From: Natronococcus jeotgali DSM 18795
GTDB taxonomy: Archaea; Halobacteriota; Halobacteria; Halobacteriales; Natrialbaceae
Length of the DNA stretch: 64,000 bases
Direction of reading: 5' to 3'
NCBI RefSeq assembly: GCF_000337695.1
Contig: NZ_AOIA01000162.1
Span: forward strand, 1 to 64,000
A model generated the notes under the pieces. The model had not been told where the DNA came from, searched no databases, and worked only from the letters and a program-made list of their open reading frames with translations. A program made the position numbers and the translations under genes. This document shows, piece by piece, positions 10,001 to 17,641 of this stretch; position 1 is the stretch's first letter; each line of letters begins with the position of its first letter.

Positions 10001-10261
10001 GTCGGCGTCGGCTCCGGCGGCCTCGAGGGCGTCGAGGATCGTCGCGCCGTCGTCGACGGTGACCGTTCGCCCGTCGACGGCGAGCGTGGTTCGGCCGTCG
10101 GCGCCCGCGGGGTCGGGATCGTTCGCCGTCCCCGTCGTGAAGTTCTCGGTCATCGGGGTGCTCGGCTGCGGATCGTCGACGTCCGGCACGCTCGGCAGCG
10201 GTTGCTCGTCCGATACTTCGGTTCGGTCGCGGTGGCTCTGGCGGTGATCCTGTAAGCTCAT
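7049..10261 (-). CDS. Formate dehydrogenase alpha subunit-like molybdopterin oxidoreductase
   Basis: A 1070-residue protein. After a ~55-residue acidic leader come a plant-type [2Fe-2S] domain (CHYEG, CRTC), a NuoG-like Cys region (CTTCGQNGRC), two ferredoxin-type [4Fe-4S] clusters (CILCNRCVEAC and CVSCGHCATVCP), then a ~100-residue variable linker, a catalytic-domain [4Fe-4S] site (CGYCSVGC) and the bis-MGD molybdopterin domain. The molybdenum ligand region NCARLCHSSTV has Cys where E. coli FdhF has selenocysteine. The C-terminal dinucleotide-binding domain ends near residue 1050. This is the layout of cytoplasmic NAD-linked formate dehydrogenases. The start overlaps the stop of the NuoF-like gene (ATGA), so the two form a complex. 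No Tat signal, so cytoplasmic. Confidence 0.88.
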   Translation of the reverse strand: MSLQDHRQSHRDRTEVSDEQPLPSVPDVDDPQPSTPMTENFTTGTANDPDPAGADGRTTLAVDGRTVTVDDGATILDALEAAGADADVPALCHYEGSEEIGPRSTCRTCVVDTDEHGIVPACSHPAEEGLEVRTDEEEAAEARDVNLDLVLSNHNLRCTTCGQNGRCELQDTAIENEVEEPRYGVFDDREEYEPLDDTSPFIRIDRNKCILCNRCVEACNDVQVEGVLRIEGTGEDTRIGFQDDAEAMVDSACVSCGHCATVCPTGSITETGLADSATLPVPGFNQKNSIGKTVESEDSSEAHGAGGSAEPEDDAELSGVAGVMERAKRRATETVRNAGERALLEAEHAGESVAASVLSEGQMFDIAEFVADRRLDDLDVTETTCGYCSVGCRFDVYTDDEEVLGVRPTDADHAPANDGFSTCVKGKFGYDFVDSEDRLEQPLVRDRESGELREAGWEEALERVVDGLSGIHEEHGPDALACFASSKCTNEENYLLQKFARQVLGTKNVDNCARLCHSSTVAALKQTVGYGAMTNRIEDVANADCYLITGSNTTESHPVLATRIKQNVRDGADLFVFDPRRVGIAEHADQYTRVEPGYDVAWINGLTRYVLEHDLHDEEFVAERTTNLEELREKVEPFTPAEVERLCGVAPDELANAAETIATADSCVFGWAMGMTQHSHGTQNVLALANLALVTGHVGKPNAGLSPFRGHNNVQGGGGDMGTLPNSLPGYQPVDDPDVLEVFEDAWGERPPSEPGLTVPEVFEEAHAGAVRGMYVMGENPALSEPDIDHAEAALEELDFLAVQDIFLTETAEHADVVLPAASFAEKDGTFTNTERRVQLVRQALSPPGEARQDWQILQTIANRLGYDWSYASPAEVMDEISDLAPIYGGISHERLEREGGLQWPCRDESDPGTPYLYDEEFNFEDGKARFVPADLGEPGELPDEEYPLTLTTGRVLYHFHTGTLTRRVEGIMSHVGESFVEVHPETAAQLGVADGEDVRLESRRGSIEVTAQVTDRPDRGVVFMPMHFADGAVNELTQETFDPISGIPEFKVSSVRLEAAGGTAAPADD

Positions 10262-11802
10262 GCGTTCCCTCCGTCACACTCCCCGGCGGGACAGCGTCCG
10301 TTCGCGTGGGCGACGAACTCGGTCTCGAACGCCTCGAGCGCCGTCGTCGTCGGGCGGGCGGCGTCCCGACCGAACCCGCAGAGGCTCGACCGTTCCATCA
10401 CGCGGGCCAGCTCTCGAGCCTCGTCGATCGCCTCCTCGCGCTCGTAGGTCGACCGGAGCAGGTCGGCCAGCTGGGTCGCCCCTTCGCGGCAGGGAACGCA
10501 GCGACCGCAGTTCGTCTCGCGGGCGAACGCTGCGCGCCGTCCCGCGAGCGCGACGGGACAGCGATCCTTGCCGAACAGTTCGATCGCGCCGTTCGTGCCC
10601 AGTCCCGCAGCCGCGAGGGCGGTCGCGTTCGCGGAGACGTCGAGCGTCTCGGTCAGCCCACCGAAGACCCCGCCGACACACGCCAGCGCGGCCTCGTCGA
10701 CTCCCAGCGGTTTGATCGCGGTCGCGAGGGTCTCGTCGGTCGGCACCTCGACGACCGTCGACGGCCCGAGGTCGCCGCCGACCTCGAACAGCCGCGTTCC
10801 GGGGTCGGCGTCGTCGCCGACTCGACCGTCCTCGAGCGCGAGCGCCCGGAGCTGCGCGAGCGTCCGCGGCGTGTGGATCACGGTCGGCCGGCCGTACAGC
10901 CCGTACTCGGACGGTCCCGGCGGGGTGCGCCGCGCCTCGATTCGATCCGCGCCCTCGAGGGCCTCGAGGGCCATCGTCGGCTCGCCGGCCGCGTACTCGT
11001 CGGGGCCGGCGACGACGTCGATCGAGACGTCGCCGTCGCCGGCCCCCTCGAGACGCGCGGCCGCTTCGGCCGCGGTTCGGTGGACGCACTCGTCGTCCTC
11101 GTTGCAGTAGACGACGACGTCCGCGGCGCCGACGCGGTCGGCGACCGCGACCGCGGGATCGAGGACGGCCAGCGGATCCGCGGCGAGCAACAGCGAATCG
11201 ACGGTCACGCGCGGGTCCGCCTCGTTGGCGTTGACGACGACGACGGCCTCGCCGTCGGTGCTCGCCGCCGTTTCCCAGTACTCGCCGACCGGTTCGTCCG
11301 TCGCGATATCGCCTCGGCCGCGTCCGCGGAGGCCCGCGTCCGCGGCCCGCTCGACTCTCTCGCCGGATTCGTCGGCGAGGACCGGCCCCCTGGCGGTATA
11401 GTCGGCGACCGAGGTCGGTCGGGTCCAGCCGCAGGCGCCCACCACCCGCCCCCGACCGATGGCGAACGGGGCGTCCTCGTCCCCCGGAAGCGTCGTCGTT
11501 CCGGAATCGTGTTCGACGACGGCCGTCGCGCCGTCGGTCAGTAGCTCGTCCCGCGCTAGCGACTCGGCGAGCGCCTCGACACGCGCCCGGTCGGGATCGG
11601 CGAAAAACGCCGTTCGACCCCCGATCGTCGCCGCGACGCAGGGATCGAGCGCGGCGACCCCAGTGGGGCCAACCTCGACGATCGACGGCGACTCGGTACC
11701 GCTCTCACTGGCGTTCGCACGCAGGGCGTCCGTCTCGATCGATCGCGCCCCGATCGGGACGCGAAGGACTGCCTGGGCGTCGAACGAACTCTTCCGATCC
11801 AT
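10258..11802 (-). CDS. NuoF-like (51 kDa) iron-sulfur flavoprotein subunit
   Basis: About 514 residues, related to NuoF/HoxF/FdhB. The C-terminal [4Fe-4S] motif NCGRCVPCREG with a later SSLCGFG, the SLBB-like middle region, and the FMN-site segment VVVNANEADP are visible. The glycine-rich loop that in NuoF reads GRGGAGFPTG is here GRGRGDIATDEPVG, and the first ~150 residues hardly match, so FMN or NADH binding may be altered. It would pass electrons between the formate dehydrogenase subunit and NAD or another carrier. ATG at 11802 was chosen because a CTTACA element sits ~30 bases upstream; ATG 11811 is also possible. No NuoE-like gene is adjacent. Confidence 0.75.
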   Translation of the reverse strand: MDRKSSFDAQAVLRVPIGARSIETDALRANASESGTESPSIVEVGPTGVAALDPCVAATIGGRTAFFADPDRARVEALAESLARDELLTDGATAVVEHDSGTTTLPGDEDAPFAIGRGRVVGACGWTRPTSVADYTARGPVLADESGERVERAADAGLRGRGRGDIATDEPVGEYWETAASTDGEAVVVVNANEADPRVTVDSLLLAADPLAVLDPAVAVADRVGAADVVVYCNEDDECVHRTAAEAAARLEGAGDGDVSIDVVAGPDEYAAGEPTMALEALEGADRIEARRTPPGPSEYGLYGRPTVIHTPRTLAQLRALALEDGRVGDDADPGTRLFEVGGDLGPSTVVEVPTDETLATAIKPLGVDEAALACVGGVFGGLTETLDVSANATALAAAGLGTNGAIELFGKDRCPVALAGRRAAFARETNCGRCVPCREGATQLADLLRSTYEREEAIDEARELARVMERSSLCGFGRDAARPTTTALEAFETEFVAHANGRCPAGECDGGNA

Positions 11803-11884
11803 CGACTGCATCTCTCGAGCGGTCCGGTGTAAGTGTTGTTTTCCGTGACGAAGTCGCGCGGTCGTAGCTGGGCGCCCGGTCCGG

Positions 11885-12661
11885 CTACTCGCCGGTGAAC
11901 TCGGGATTGCGGTCCTCGCGGAACGCCTCGAGCCCTTCGCGGTGGTCAGCGGTCTCGACGAGCGTGCTCTGGGCGAGCGACTCGAGGACACCCGCCGTCT
12001 GCGTGTCGGTGTCGCGGGCGGCGTTGACGACGCGTTTCGCCAGGCCGAGCGCCTGCGGGGGCTGCTCGAGCAGCGACTCCGCGTAGGACCGCGCAGCGGC
12101 GTCGGGGTCGTCCTCGACGCGCTCGACGAGGCCGATCTCGCGGGCGCGCTCGCCGTCGATCAGCTCGCCGCTGAAGATCAGATCCTTGGCAGTCCCCGGA
12201 CCGACGAGCTGGACGAAGCGGGAGCAGCCGCCGAGCCCGGGGATGAGGCCGATGTTGTGCTCGGGAAAGCCGAGCGTCGCATCGGGCCCGGCGATTCGAA
12301 CGTCGCAAGCGAGCGCGAGCTCGAGCCCGCCGCCGACGCAGGTGCCCTCGATCGCGGCGATGACGGGTTTCTCCATCGTCTCGAGGCCGTCGAACGCCCG
12401 GCCGAGGATCCGGGAGTTCGAACGGAACTCGGCGGTGGTCCAGTCCTGTGCCGTCTCGAAGAGGCCGACGTCGGCGCCGACCGAGAAGACGTCGGCGTTC
12501 CCGGCGAACACGCCGACCCGAACCCGATCCTCCCGGAGCACGTCGACCGCCTCGGCGAGTTCGTGGCGCATCTCCTGGTCGATCGCGTTGACGGGGTCGT
12601 TGTCGATCCGGACCGTCGCGATGCCGTCGTCGACGGTAACGTCGAGCGTGTCGAACGTCAT
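11885..12661 (-). CDS. Enoyl-CoA hydratase/isomerase family protein
   Basis: A 258-residue crotonase-fold protein. Oxyanion-hole elements are FSVGADVGLFE and IEGTCVGGGLELALACD; the usual catalytic region reads PEHNIGLIPGLGGCSRF, so the Glu of PEH is present. The C-terminal EDRNPEFTGE is typical of haloarchaeal members. It lies 31 bases downstream of another crotonase-family gene in a run of minus-strand genes and probably shares its transcript. The exact substrate cannot be deduced. Confidence 0.9.
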   Translation of the reverse strand: MTFDTLDVTVDDGIATVRIDNDPVNAIDQEMRHELAEAVDVLREDRVRVGVFAGNADVFSVGADVGLFETAQDWTTAEFRSNSRILGRAFDGLETMEKPVIAAIEGTCVGGGLELALACDVRIAGPDATLGFPEHNIGLIPGLGGCSRFVQLVGPGTAKDLIFSGELIDGERAREIGLVERVEDDPDAAARSYAESLLEQPPQALGLAKRVVNAARDTDTQTAGVLESLAQSTLVETADHREGLEAFREDRNPEFTGE

Positions 12662-12692
12662 GCGTCGGTAGACGGATGGAACCGTCTTGATT

Positions 12693-13508
12693 CTACTGAC
12701 TCGCCCACTCGGGTTCGCGGTCCGCGAAGAACGCCGACAGTCCCTCGTCGAAGAGGTTCGAGTCGCTCATCCGCTTGATCGCGGTTCGCTCGTGCTCGAG
12801 GTGCTCGTCGAGCCGCCCGGCAAACACCGAGTCGACGAGCTCCTTGGTCCGGGCGTGGGTCTCCGTCGGTCCCTCTGCGTAGGTCCTCGCGTCGGCCGTC
12901 ACCTCGTCGACGAACGCCGCTTTCTCCGTCTCGTATCGTTCGTTGGCGAGGCCGAGTTCGACCGCCTCGGCCGCGGTGATCGGCTGCGGGTCGAACAGGA
13001 GTTCGCGAGCCTTGTACGGCCCGACCGTCTTCACGAGGAAAAACGGCGTCGCGTTGTCCGGGGTCAGCCCGATCCGCGCGTAGGCGGTGTCGAAGACGGC
13101 GTCCTCGTGCAGGTAGATCAGGTCACACGCCAGCGCGAACCCGAGCCCGCCCCCCGCCGCGACGTCGGTCACCGCCGCGATCACCGGGGCGGGGAAGGTT
13201 CGAACGGTGCGGATGAACCGGTTCGACGCCGCCGCGATCGCGTCGATCTTCGCGGGGCGCATCTCCTGGGGTCGCTGCTCGATCGCGCGCAGGTCCGCGC
13301 CGACGGAGAACACCGGCTCGCCGTAGACGACCAGACAGTCGACGTCGCCCGCCAGCGCCTCGACGGCCGTCGCCATCGCTTCGACCTTCGACGGACGAAA
13401 CGTGTTCAGCGGCGAGTCCCCGTTCTCCATGACGAGGCGGGCCATCTCCCGATCCTCGAGGTGCTCGATCCGAACCTCCTCGTGTACGCGTTCGGTGTTC
13501 GCTATCAT
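12693..13508 (-). CDS. Enoyl-CoA hydratase/isomerase family protein (divergent)
   Basis: A 271-residue crotonase-fold protein. The CoA-binding and oxyanion parts FSVGADLRAIEQ and VTDVAAGGGLGFALACDLIY are present. The region where classical hydratases carry PExxLG reads AYARIGLTPDNATPFFL, so the usual catalytic Glu is missing and Asp/Thr residues take that place; this pattern is common among isomerase and ring-modifying crotonases such as the PaaG and BadK relatives. Its start overlaps the stop of the gamma-carbonic-anhydrase-like gene (ATGA), so the three genes down to 11885 form one unit. Confidence 0.85.
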   Translation of the reverse strand: MIANTERVHEEVRIEHLEDREMARLVMENGDSPLNTFRPSKVEAMATAVEALAGDVDCLVVYGEPVFSVGADLRAIEQRPQEMRPAKIDAIAAASNRFIRTVRTFPAPVIAAVTDVAAGGGLGFALACDLIYLHEDAVFDTAYARIGLTPDNATPFFLVKTVGPYKARELLFDPQPITAAEAVELGLANERYETEKAAFVDEVTADARTYAEGPTETHARTKELVDSVFAGRLDEHLEHERTAIKRMSDSNLFDEGLSAFFADREPEWASQ

Positions 13509-14029
13509 CCCTGATTGCCCTCGCGTTCGTCGCCACGGACCGCACCGTCATTACGATATCGCTCGGCGAGGGCCAGATACTCCTCGCAGTACCACCGGAT
13601 CTGCTCGCGGTGGTCCTCGGAGAGCGGCCGGATCTCCGCCGGCGCGCCGTAGGCCATGTGACCGCTTGGCACCTCCTGCTCCTCACGGAGCAACGTCCCG
13701 GCGGCGACGATGCAGTCGTCCCCTACCGTCGCGCCGGGAAGGAGCGTGCTCGAGATCCCCACGAGGACGTCGTCGCCGACGGTCGCCCGGTCGACGACGT
13801 TGTGGCCGATCGTGACTCCGGAGCCGATCGTCGCCTCGTGGAGCATCGTGAAGTCCTGCACGTTCGAGTCCGCGCCGACCGAGATCGGGCCGTAGTCCCC
13901 GCGGAGACAGGTGAACGGCCAGACGCTCGCGTTCTCCGCTACGGTGACGTCTCCGATCAGGTAGGCCATCTCCGAGACGAACGCCGAGTCGGCGATCGAC
14001 GGCGTCGTGCCTTCGAATGCGCGTTGCAT
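13505..14029 (-). CDS. Gamma-carbonic-anhydrase-like hexapeptide protein (PaaY/CaiE relative)
   Basis: A 174-residue left-handed beta-helix protein made of hexapeptide repeats (VSEMAYLIGDVTVAENASV, CIVAAG). Family zinc ligands are three His; here His64 (MLHEA) and His76 (TIGHN) are kept but the third, normally five residues on in HNAVLHG, is Arg81 (GHNVVDRA). The C-terminal GAPAEIRPLSEDHREQIRWYCEEY helix is typical. PaaY relatives hydrolyse stray CoA thioesters of the phenylacetate pathway, which would suit this neighbourhood, but the lost ligand makes activity uncertain. Start at ATG 14029, not the TTG at 14053, because TAATAACTT lies 27 bases upstream of 14029. Confidence 0.82.
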   Translation of the reverse strand: MQRAFEGTTPSIADSAFVSEMAYLIGDVTVAENASVWPFTCLRGDYGPISVGADSNVQDFTMLHEATIGSGVTIGHNVVDRATVGDDVLVGISSTLLPGATVGDDCIVAAGTLLREEQEVPSGHMAYGAPAEIRPLSEDHREQIRWYCEEYLALAERYRNDGAVRGDEREGNQG

Positions 14030-14057
14030 ACTCCGACTGTGTCGGGCGGGCAAGTTA

Positions 14058-14810
14058 TTACTTGACCCCCAGGTACCCCTCCATCGCCTCCCGGTCCGCG
14101 AGCAGCTCCGCGGCCGGCGAGTCGTGGACGATCCGCCCGTTCTCGAGCACGTAGGCGTGATCGGCGAGCTCGAGGGCCATCTCGGCGTTCTGTTCGACCA
14201 GCAGGATCGTCACCCCTTCCTCCTCGTTGAGCTCGCGGACGATGTCGGCGACGTCGTCGACGATCTGGGGGGCCAGGCCCTCGCTGGGCTCGTCGAGCAG
14301 GAGGACGTCGGTCTCGGGGCCGAGCAGCGCGCGGGCGATCGCCAGCATCTGCTGTTCGCCCCCGCTCATCGTCCCGGCCTTCTGGCTGCGGCGCTCGTCG
14401 AGGCGGGGGAACCGCTCGTAGACGTCCTCGAACCCGTCGGACTGGTCGCCCTCGCCGGTGCTGGCGGCCAGCCGGAGGTTCTCCTCGACGGTCAGCCCGC
14501 CGAACACCCGGCGCTCCTCGGGCACCCAGGAGATCCCGCGCTTGCGGATCTCGTAGGGCTCGAGCCCGTCGATCGGCTCGCCGTCCTTCGCGATCGTCCC
14601 CTCGGCCGGCGGGGTGAGTCCCAGGACGCTTCGCAGCGTCGTGGTCTTGCCCGCGCCGTTCCGGCCGACCAGGGCGACGATCTCGCCGCGATCGATCGAC
14701 AGCGAGAGGTCGAACAGGATGTGGCTCTGCCCGTAGTAGGTGTGTATCGAGTCGACGGCGAGCAGCTCCTCGGCCGTCGACGCTCGGTCGGCGGCCGGCG
14801 TTTCACTCAC
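14058..14810 (-). CDS. livF: Branched-chain-type ABC transporter ATP-binding protein
   Basis: A 250-residue ATPase subunit of the HAAT importer family. Walker A GRNGAGKTTT, Q-loop region, signature MSGGEQQMLAIARAL, Walker B VLLLDEPSEGL and the switch His region (LLVEQNAEMAL) are all intact; the length and the AYVLENGRIV ending are those of LivF. Start is taken as GTG at 14810: it overlaps the LivG stop as GTGAGTGA and follows GGAGGTGG at the right distance; GTG at 14819 is the alternative. Last gene of the liv operon. Substrate is not set by this subunit; the divergent aryl-CoA ligase suggests an aromatic acid. Confidence 0.92.
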   Translation of the reverse strand: MSETPAADRASTAEELLAVDSIHTYYGQSHILFDLSLSIDRGEIVALVGRNGAGKTTTLRSVLGLTPPAEGTIAKDGEPIDGLEPYEIRKRGISWVPEERRVFGGLTVEENLRLAASTGEGDQSDGFEDVYERFPRLDERRSQKAGTMSGGEQQMLAIARALLGPETDVLLLDEPSEGLAPQIVDDVADIVRELNEEEGVTILLVEQNAEMALELADHAYVLENGRIVHDSPAAELLADREAMEGYLGVK

Positions 14811-15603
14811 GGCCGCCACCTCCGAGGTACGCCCGCTGGACGCGCTCGTCGGCCTGGATCTCCGCCGGAGCGCCCCACGAGAGCAGTTCGCCCTCGTTGA
14901 GTACGGCGATCTGGTCGGAGAGTTCCATCACGATGTCGGTGTCGTGTTCGATGAGCACGAGCGTGACGTCGTCGGCGATCGCCCTGACGAGGTCGACCAC
15001 CTCGTGGGTCTCCTCCGGGCTCATCCCGGCCGTCGGCTCGTCCATCAACAGCAGCTCCGGACGGGCCGCGAGCGCGATCCCGATCTCGAGGTGGCGACGC
15101 TGCCCGTACGAGAGGTTCGCCGCCGTCGTGCGGGCGGCGTCCTCGAGGTGAACGCGCTCGAGGATCTCGTAGGCGTCCGCGATCGGCTCCTCGAGCGAGG
15201 CGTGGTGTCTGGCGAAGTCGCCCGGTCCGAACCCGCTGTAGTGAGCCTGGGTCGCGATCCGAACGTTCTCGAGGGCGGTGAGCTCCCCGAAGAAGTTCGT
15301 GATCTGGAACGACCGGACGACGCCCCTGTCGACGATCTCGTGTGGGGCGAGCCCGCCGATGGACTCGCCGCGGAACTCGATTCGCCCTCCGGTCGGCTCG
15401 TGTTTCCCGGTGAAGAGGTTGAACAGCGTCGTCTTCCCGGCGCCGTTCGGGCCGATGATCGAGGTGATCTCGTCGGCGGGGATCTCGATCGAGACGTCGT
15501 CGATCGCGGTCAGCGTGCCGAACTTCTTCGTGACCCCCTCCGTCCGGAGGATCGGGTCGGTTTCCGATACGTCGCTCGCGGTCGCGGTAACGGTTTCGTT
15601 CAT
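14803..15603 (-). CDS. livG: Branched-chain-type ABC transporter ATP-binding protein
   Basis: A 266-residue ATPase subunit. Walker A GPNGAGKTTLFN, the LivG-specific FNLFTGKHEPTGG and GVVRSFQITNFFGELTALENV, signature LSYGQRRHLEIGIAL and Walker B LLLMDEPTAGM are visible. LivG subunits have the long SFQ-type insertion and SYGxxRxLE signature seen here. It begins one base after the LivM stop region and overlaps LivF by 8 bases, so translation is coupled. It pairs with LivF to drive import through LivH-LivM. Confidence 0.93.
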   Translation of the reverse strand: MNETVTATASDVSETDPILRTEGVTKKFGTLTAIDDVSIEIPADEITSIIGPNGAGKTTLFNLFTGKHEPTGGRIEFRGESIGGLAPHEIVDRGVVRSFQITNFFGELTALENVRIATQAHYSGFGPGDFARHHASLEEPIADAYEILERVHLEDAARTTAANLSYGQRRHLEIGIALAARPELLLMDEPTAGMSPEETHEVVDLVRAIADDVTLVLIEHDTDIVMELSDQIAVLNEGELLSWGAPAEIQADERVQRAYLGGGGRE

Positions 15604-15604
15604 G

Positions 15605-16684
15605 TTATCGCCTCACCTTGTCGATGTAGTTGCGGATCGCGCGTTTCGCGTTCGTCGCGACGTTCGTCGGGTCGTCTCGAACGGAGATGATCGCCCCGGC
15701 CAGCCCCCGGGGCGCGAAGATCACCACGACGACGAAGATGCCGCCGAGGACGATCTCCCAGCTGGCGAACCCGGCGAGTTGTTCCTCGAGGAAGACGACG
15801 AGGGCGGCGCCGAGCATCGGTCCCCAGAGGGTGCCGAGCCCGCCGAGCAACAGCATGACGACCAGTTCGCCGCTGATCATCCAGTGGAGCAACCCGGGGT
15901 GGGAGACGCTCTGGAAGGGAACGTACAGGCCGCCGGCCAGGCCGGCGAAGGCGCCGCTGAGCGCGAACCCGAGCACCTTGTACCGGCGGACGTCGTAGCC
16001 GAGGAACTGCACCCGCTCCTCGTTCTCGCGGATCCCCTGCAAGACGCGTCCGAACGGGGAGTTCGAGAGCCGCAGCAGCGCCACGAACGAGAGCGCGACG
16101 GCCGCCAGCGTCAGGTAGAAGTACACGAGCGTCGGCGTGAAGTCGACGCCGAACAGCGCGTACCGCTGGATCCCGTACAGGCCGTTGTCGCCCCCGGTGA
16201 ACGACTCCACGCCGAGGATCGTCGCCGGCAGGTCGGTAAACGCCATCACGTAGAACAGCTGGGCGAACGCCAGCGTCAACATCGCAAAGTAGATCCCGCG
16301 AGCGCGGACGCTGAACCAGCCGATGATCCCTGCCACGACCGCGCCGACGACCATCGCGGCCGGAAGCACGACCAGCGCGTTCGCCGTCACCTCGCTGATC
16401 AGCATCGCCGCGGCGTACCCGCCGGCGCCGAACATGGCGGCATGGCCGAACGAGAGCAGGCCGGCGTACCCGAAGACGAAATCGAGGCTCAGCGCCAGCA
16501 GCGCGAAGATCATCATCCGCACGAGCATATTGAGCCAGAACGGCTCGTAGGCGTCCGCGATCGGCGCGAACAGCGCGAGCGCGCCGACCGCGACGAGCAC
16601 CGCGAGTCGACCCCGGCTCGAGAGCAACTGATCGCCCGTTTGCGACGACTGGCTTCGACCGAAGAGTTCGACGACTGACTTCAT
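15605..16684 (-). CDS. livM: Branched-chain-type ABC transporter permease
   Basis: A 359-residue inner-membrane permease with about ten hydrophobic segments; the loops match the LivM family: LSLDFVFGYAGLLSFGHAAMFGAGGYAAA near residues 75-105 and the LGGLGTLWGPMLGAA segment near the C-terminal end. The N-terminal ~35 residues before the first membrane helix are hydrophilic. It starts immediately next to the LivH stop and is followed by livG with one base between. It forms the translocation path with LivH. Confidence 0.93.
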   Translation of the reverse strand: MKSVVELFGRSQSSQTGDQLLSSRGRLAVLVAVGALALFAPIADAYEPFWLNMLVRMMIFALLALSLDFVFGYAGLLSFGHAAMFGAGGYAAAMLISEVTANALVVLPAAMVVGAVVAGIIGWFSVRARGIYFAMLTLAFAQLFYVMAFTDLPATILGVESFTGGDNGLYGIQRYALFGVDFTPTLVYFYLTLAAVALSFVALLRLSNSPFGRVLQGIRENEERVQFLGYDVRRYKVLGFALSGAFAGLAGGLYVPFQSVSHPGLLHWMISGELVVMLLLGGLGTLWGPMLGAALVVFLEEQLAGFASWEIVLGGIFVVVVIFAPRGLAGAIISVRDDPTNVATNAKRAIRNYIDKVRR

Positions 16685-17554
16685 CTACGCCGCCTCCGTT
16701 GCGCCGAACAGTCCGCTCGGCTTTGCCATGAGGACGATCGCCATCATCGCGAACAGGAACAGGTCCGTCAGCGTCGGGGCGATCAACGCCCCGTAGGCGG
16801 TCACCAGCCCGATCAACAGCGCCGCGTACACGGCGCCGCGGAAACTACCCAGGCCGCCGATGACGACGACGATGAACGTCTCGATGATGATCCCGAATCC
16901 CATCCCGGGGTGGACCGACCGGGAGCCGCCGAGCAACACCCCGGCGACGCCGGCCAGTACGGCGCCGAAGACGAACACGCCCGTGAACACCTTCGAGACG
17001 TCGATGCCGAGCGCGCTGACCATCTCCGTGTCGTGGGCGCTGGCCCGCATCAGGATGCCGAGGTCGCTTCGTTCGATGGCCAGCCAGACGACCGCGATCA
17101 ACAGCGTGCTCACCGCCAGCACGAACAGCCAGTAGACCGGGTAGTTGACTGGGCCGACCGAAACCGACCCCGAGAGGAGGTCGGGAACCGGGATCTGCAT
17201 CGACTGGGCGCCCCAGATCTCGATGATGGCCCCCTGGATCATGATCGCGACGCCGAAGGTCAGTAGGATGTGATACAGCGGGTTCCGGTCGTACAGCGGG
17301 CGCAGCGAGAAGATTTCGATCGCCGCGCCGACGAGCCCGACCATCAGCGGCGCGAGCACCAGCGCGAGCCAGAAGCTCCCGAGCTGGCCCGCGACTACCG
17401 TCCCGAAGTACGCCCCGAGCATGTACAACGCGCCGTGGGCGAAGTTGATGACGTCGAGCATCCCGAAGATGAGCGTCAGGCCGGCGGCGATGAGCGCCAG
17501 CGTCATTCCCAGCTGGAGTCCCAGCAGCGTCGCGCGGAGGACCGACTCAATCAC
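16685..17554 (-). CDS. livH: Branched-chain-type ABC transporter permease
   Basis: A 289-residue, very hydrophobic permease. Family hallmarks are LIAAGLTLIFGMLDVINFAHGALYMLGAYFG near residues 22-50 and VVVIGGLGSFRGAVYAALLIGL near residue 230. Start is GTG at 17554 with GGAGGTG at a normal ribosome-binding distance; there is no better ATG. The gap of 87 bases to the binding-protein gene upstream is short, so the five genes very likely share the promoter at 18907-18915, though a weaker internal signal cannot be excluded. Confidence 0.92.
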   Translation of the reverse strand: MIESVLRATLLGLQLGMTLALIAAGLTLIFGMLDVINFAHGALYMLGAYFGTVVAGQLGSFWLALVLAPLMVGLVGAAIEIFSLRPLYDRNPLYHILLTFGVAIMIQGAIIEIWGAQSMQIPVPDLLSGSVSVGPVNYPVYWLFVLAVSTLLIAVVWLAIERSDLGILMRASAHDTEMVSALGIDVSKVFTGVFVFGAVLAGVAGVLLGGSRSVHPGMGFGIIIETFIVVVIGGLGSFRGAVYAALLIGLVTAYGALIAPTLTDLFLFAMMAIVLMAKPSGLFGATEAA

Positions 17555-17641
17555 GGCGAACGCACCTCCGGGCCGAGCGACCGGCAGCCGGACCTGCGGA
17601 GCGTCGATCGGAGCCTCGAGTTGCGGGCGGTCGCGAGCGCA

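Noticed and set aside
7049-10261. Selenocysteine in the formate-dehydrogenase-like subunit
   Set aside because: The molybdenum ligand codon is a normal Cys (CARLCHSS); no in-frame TGA.
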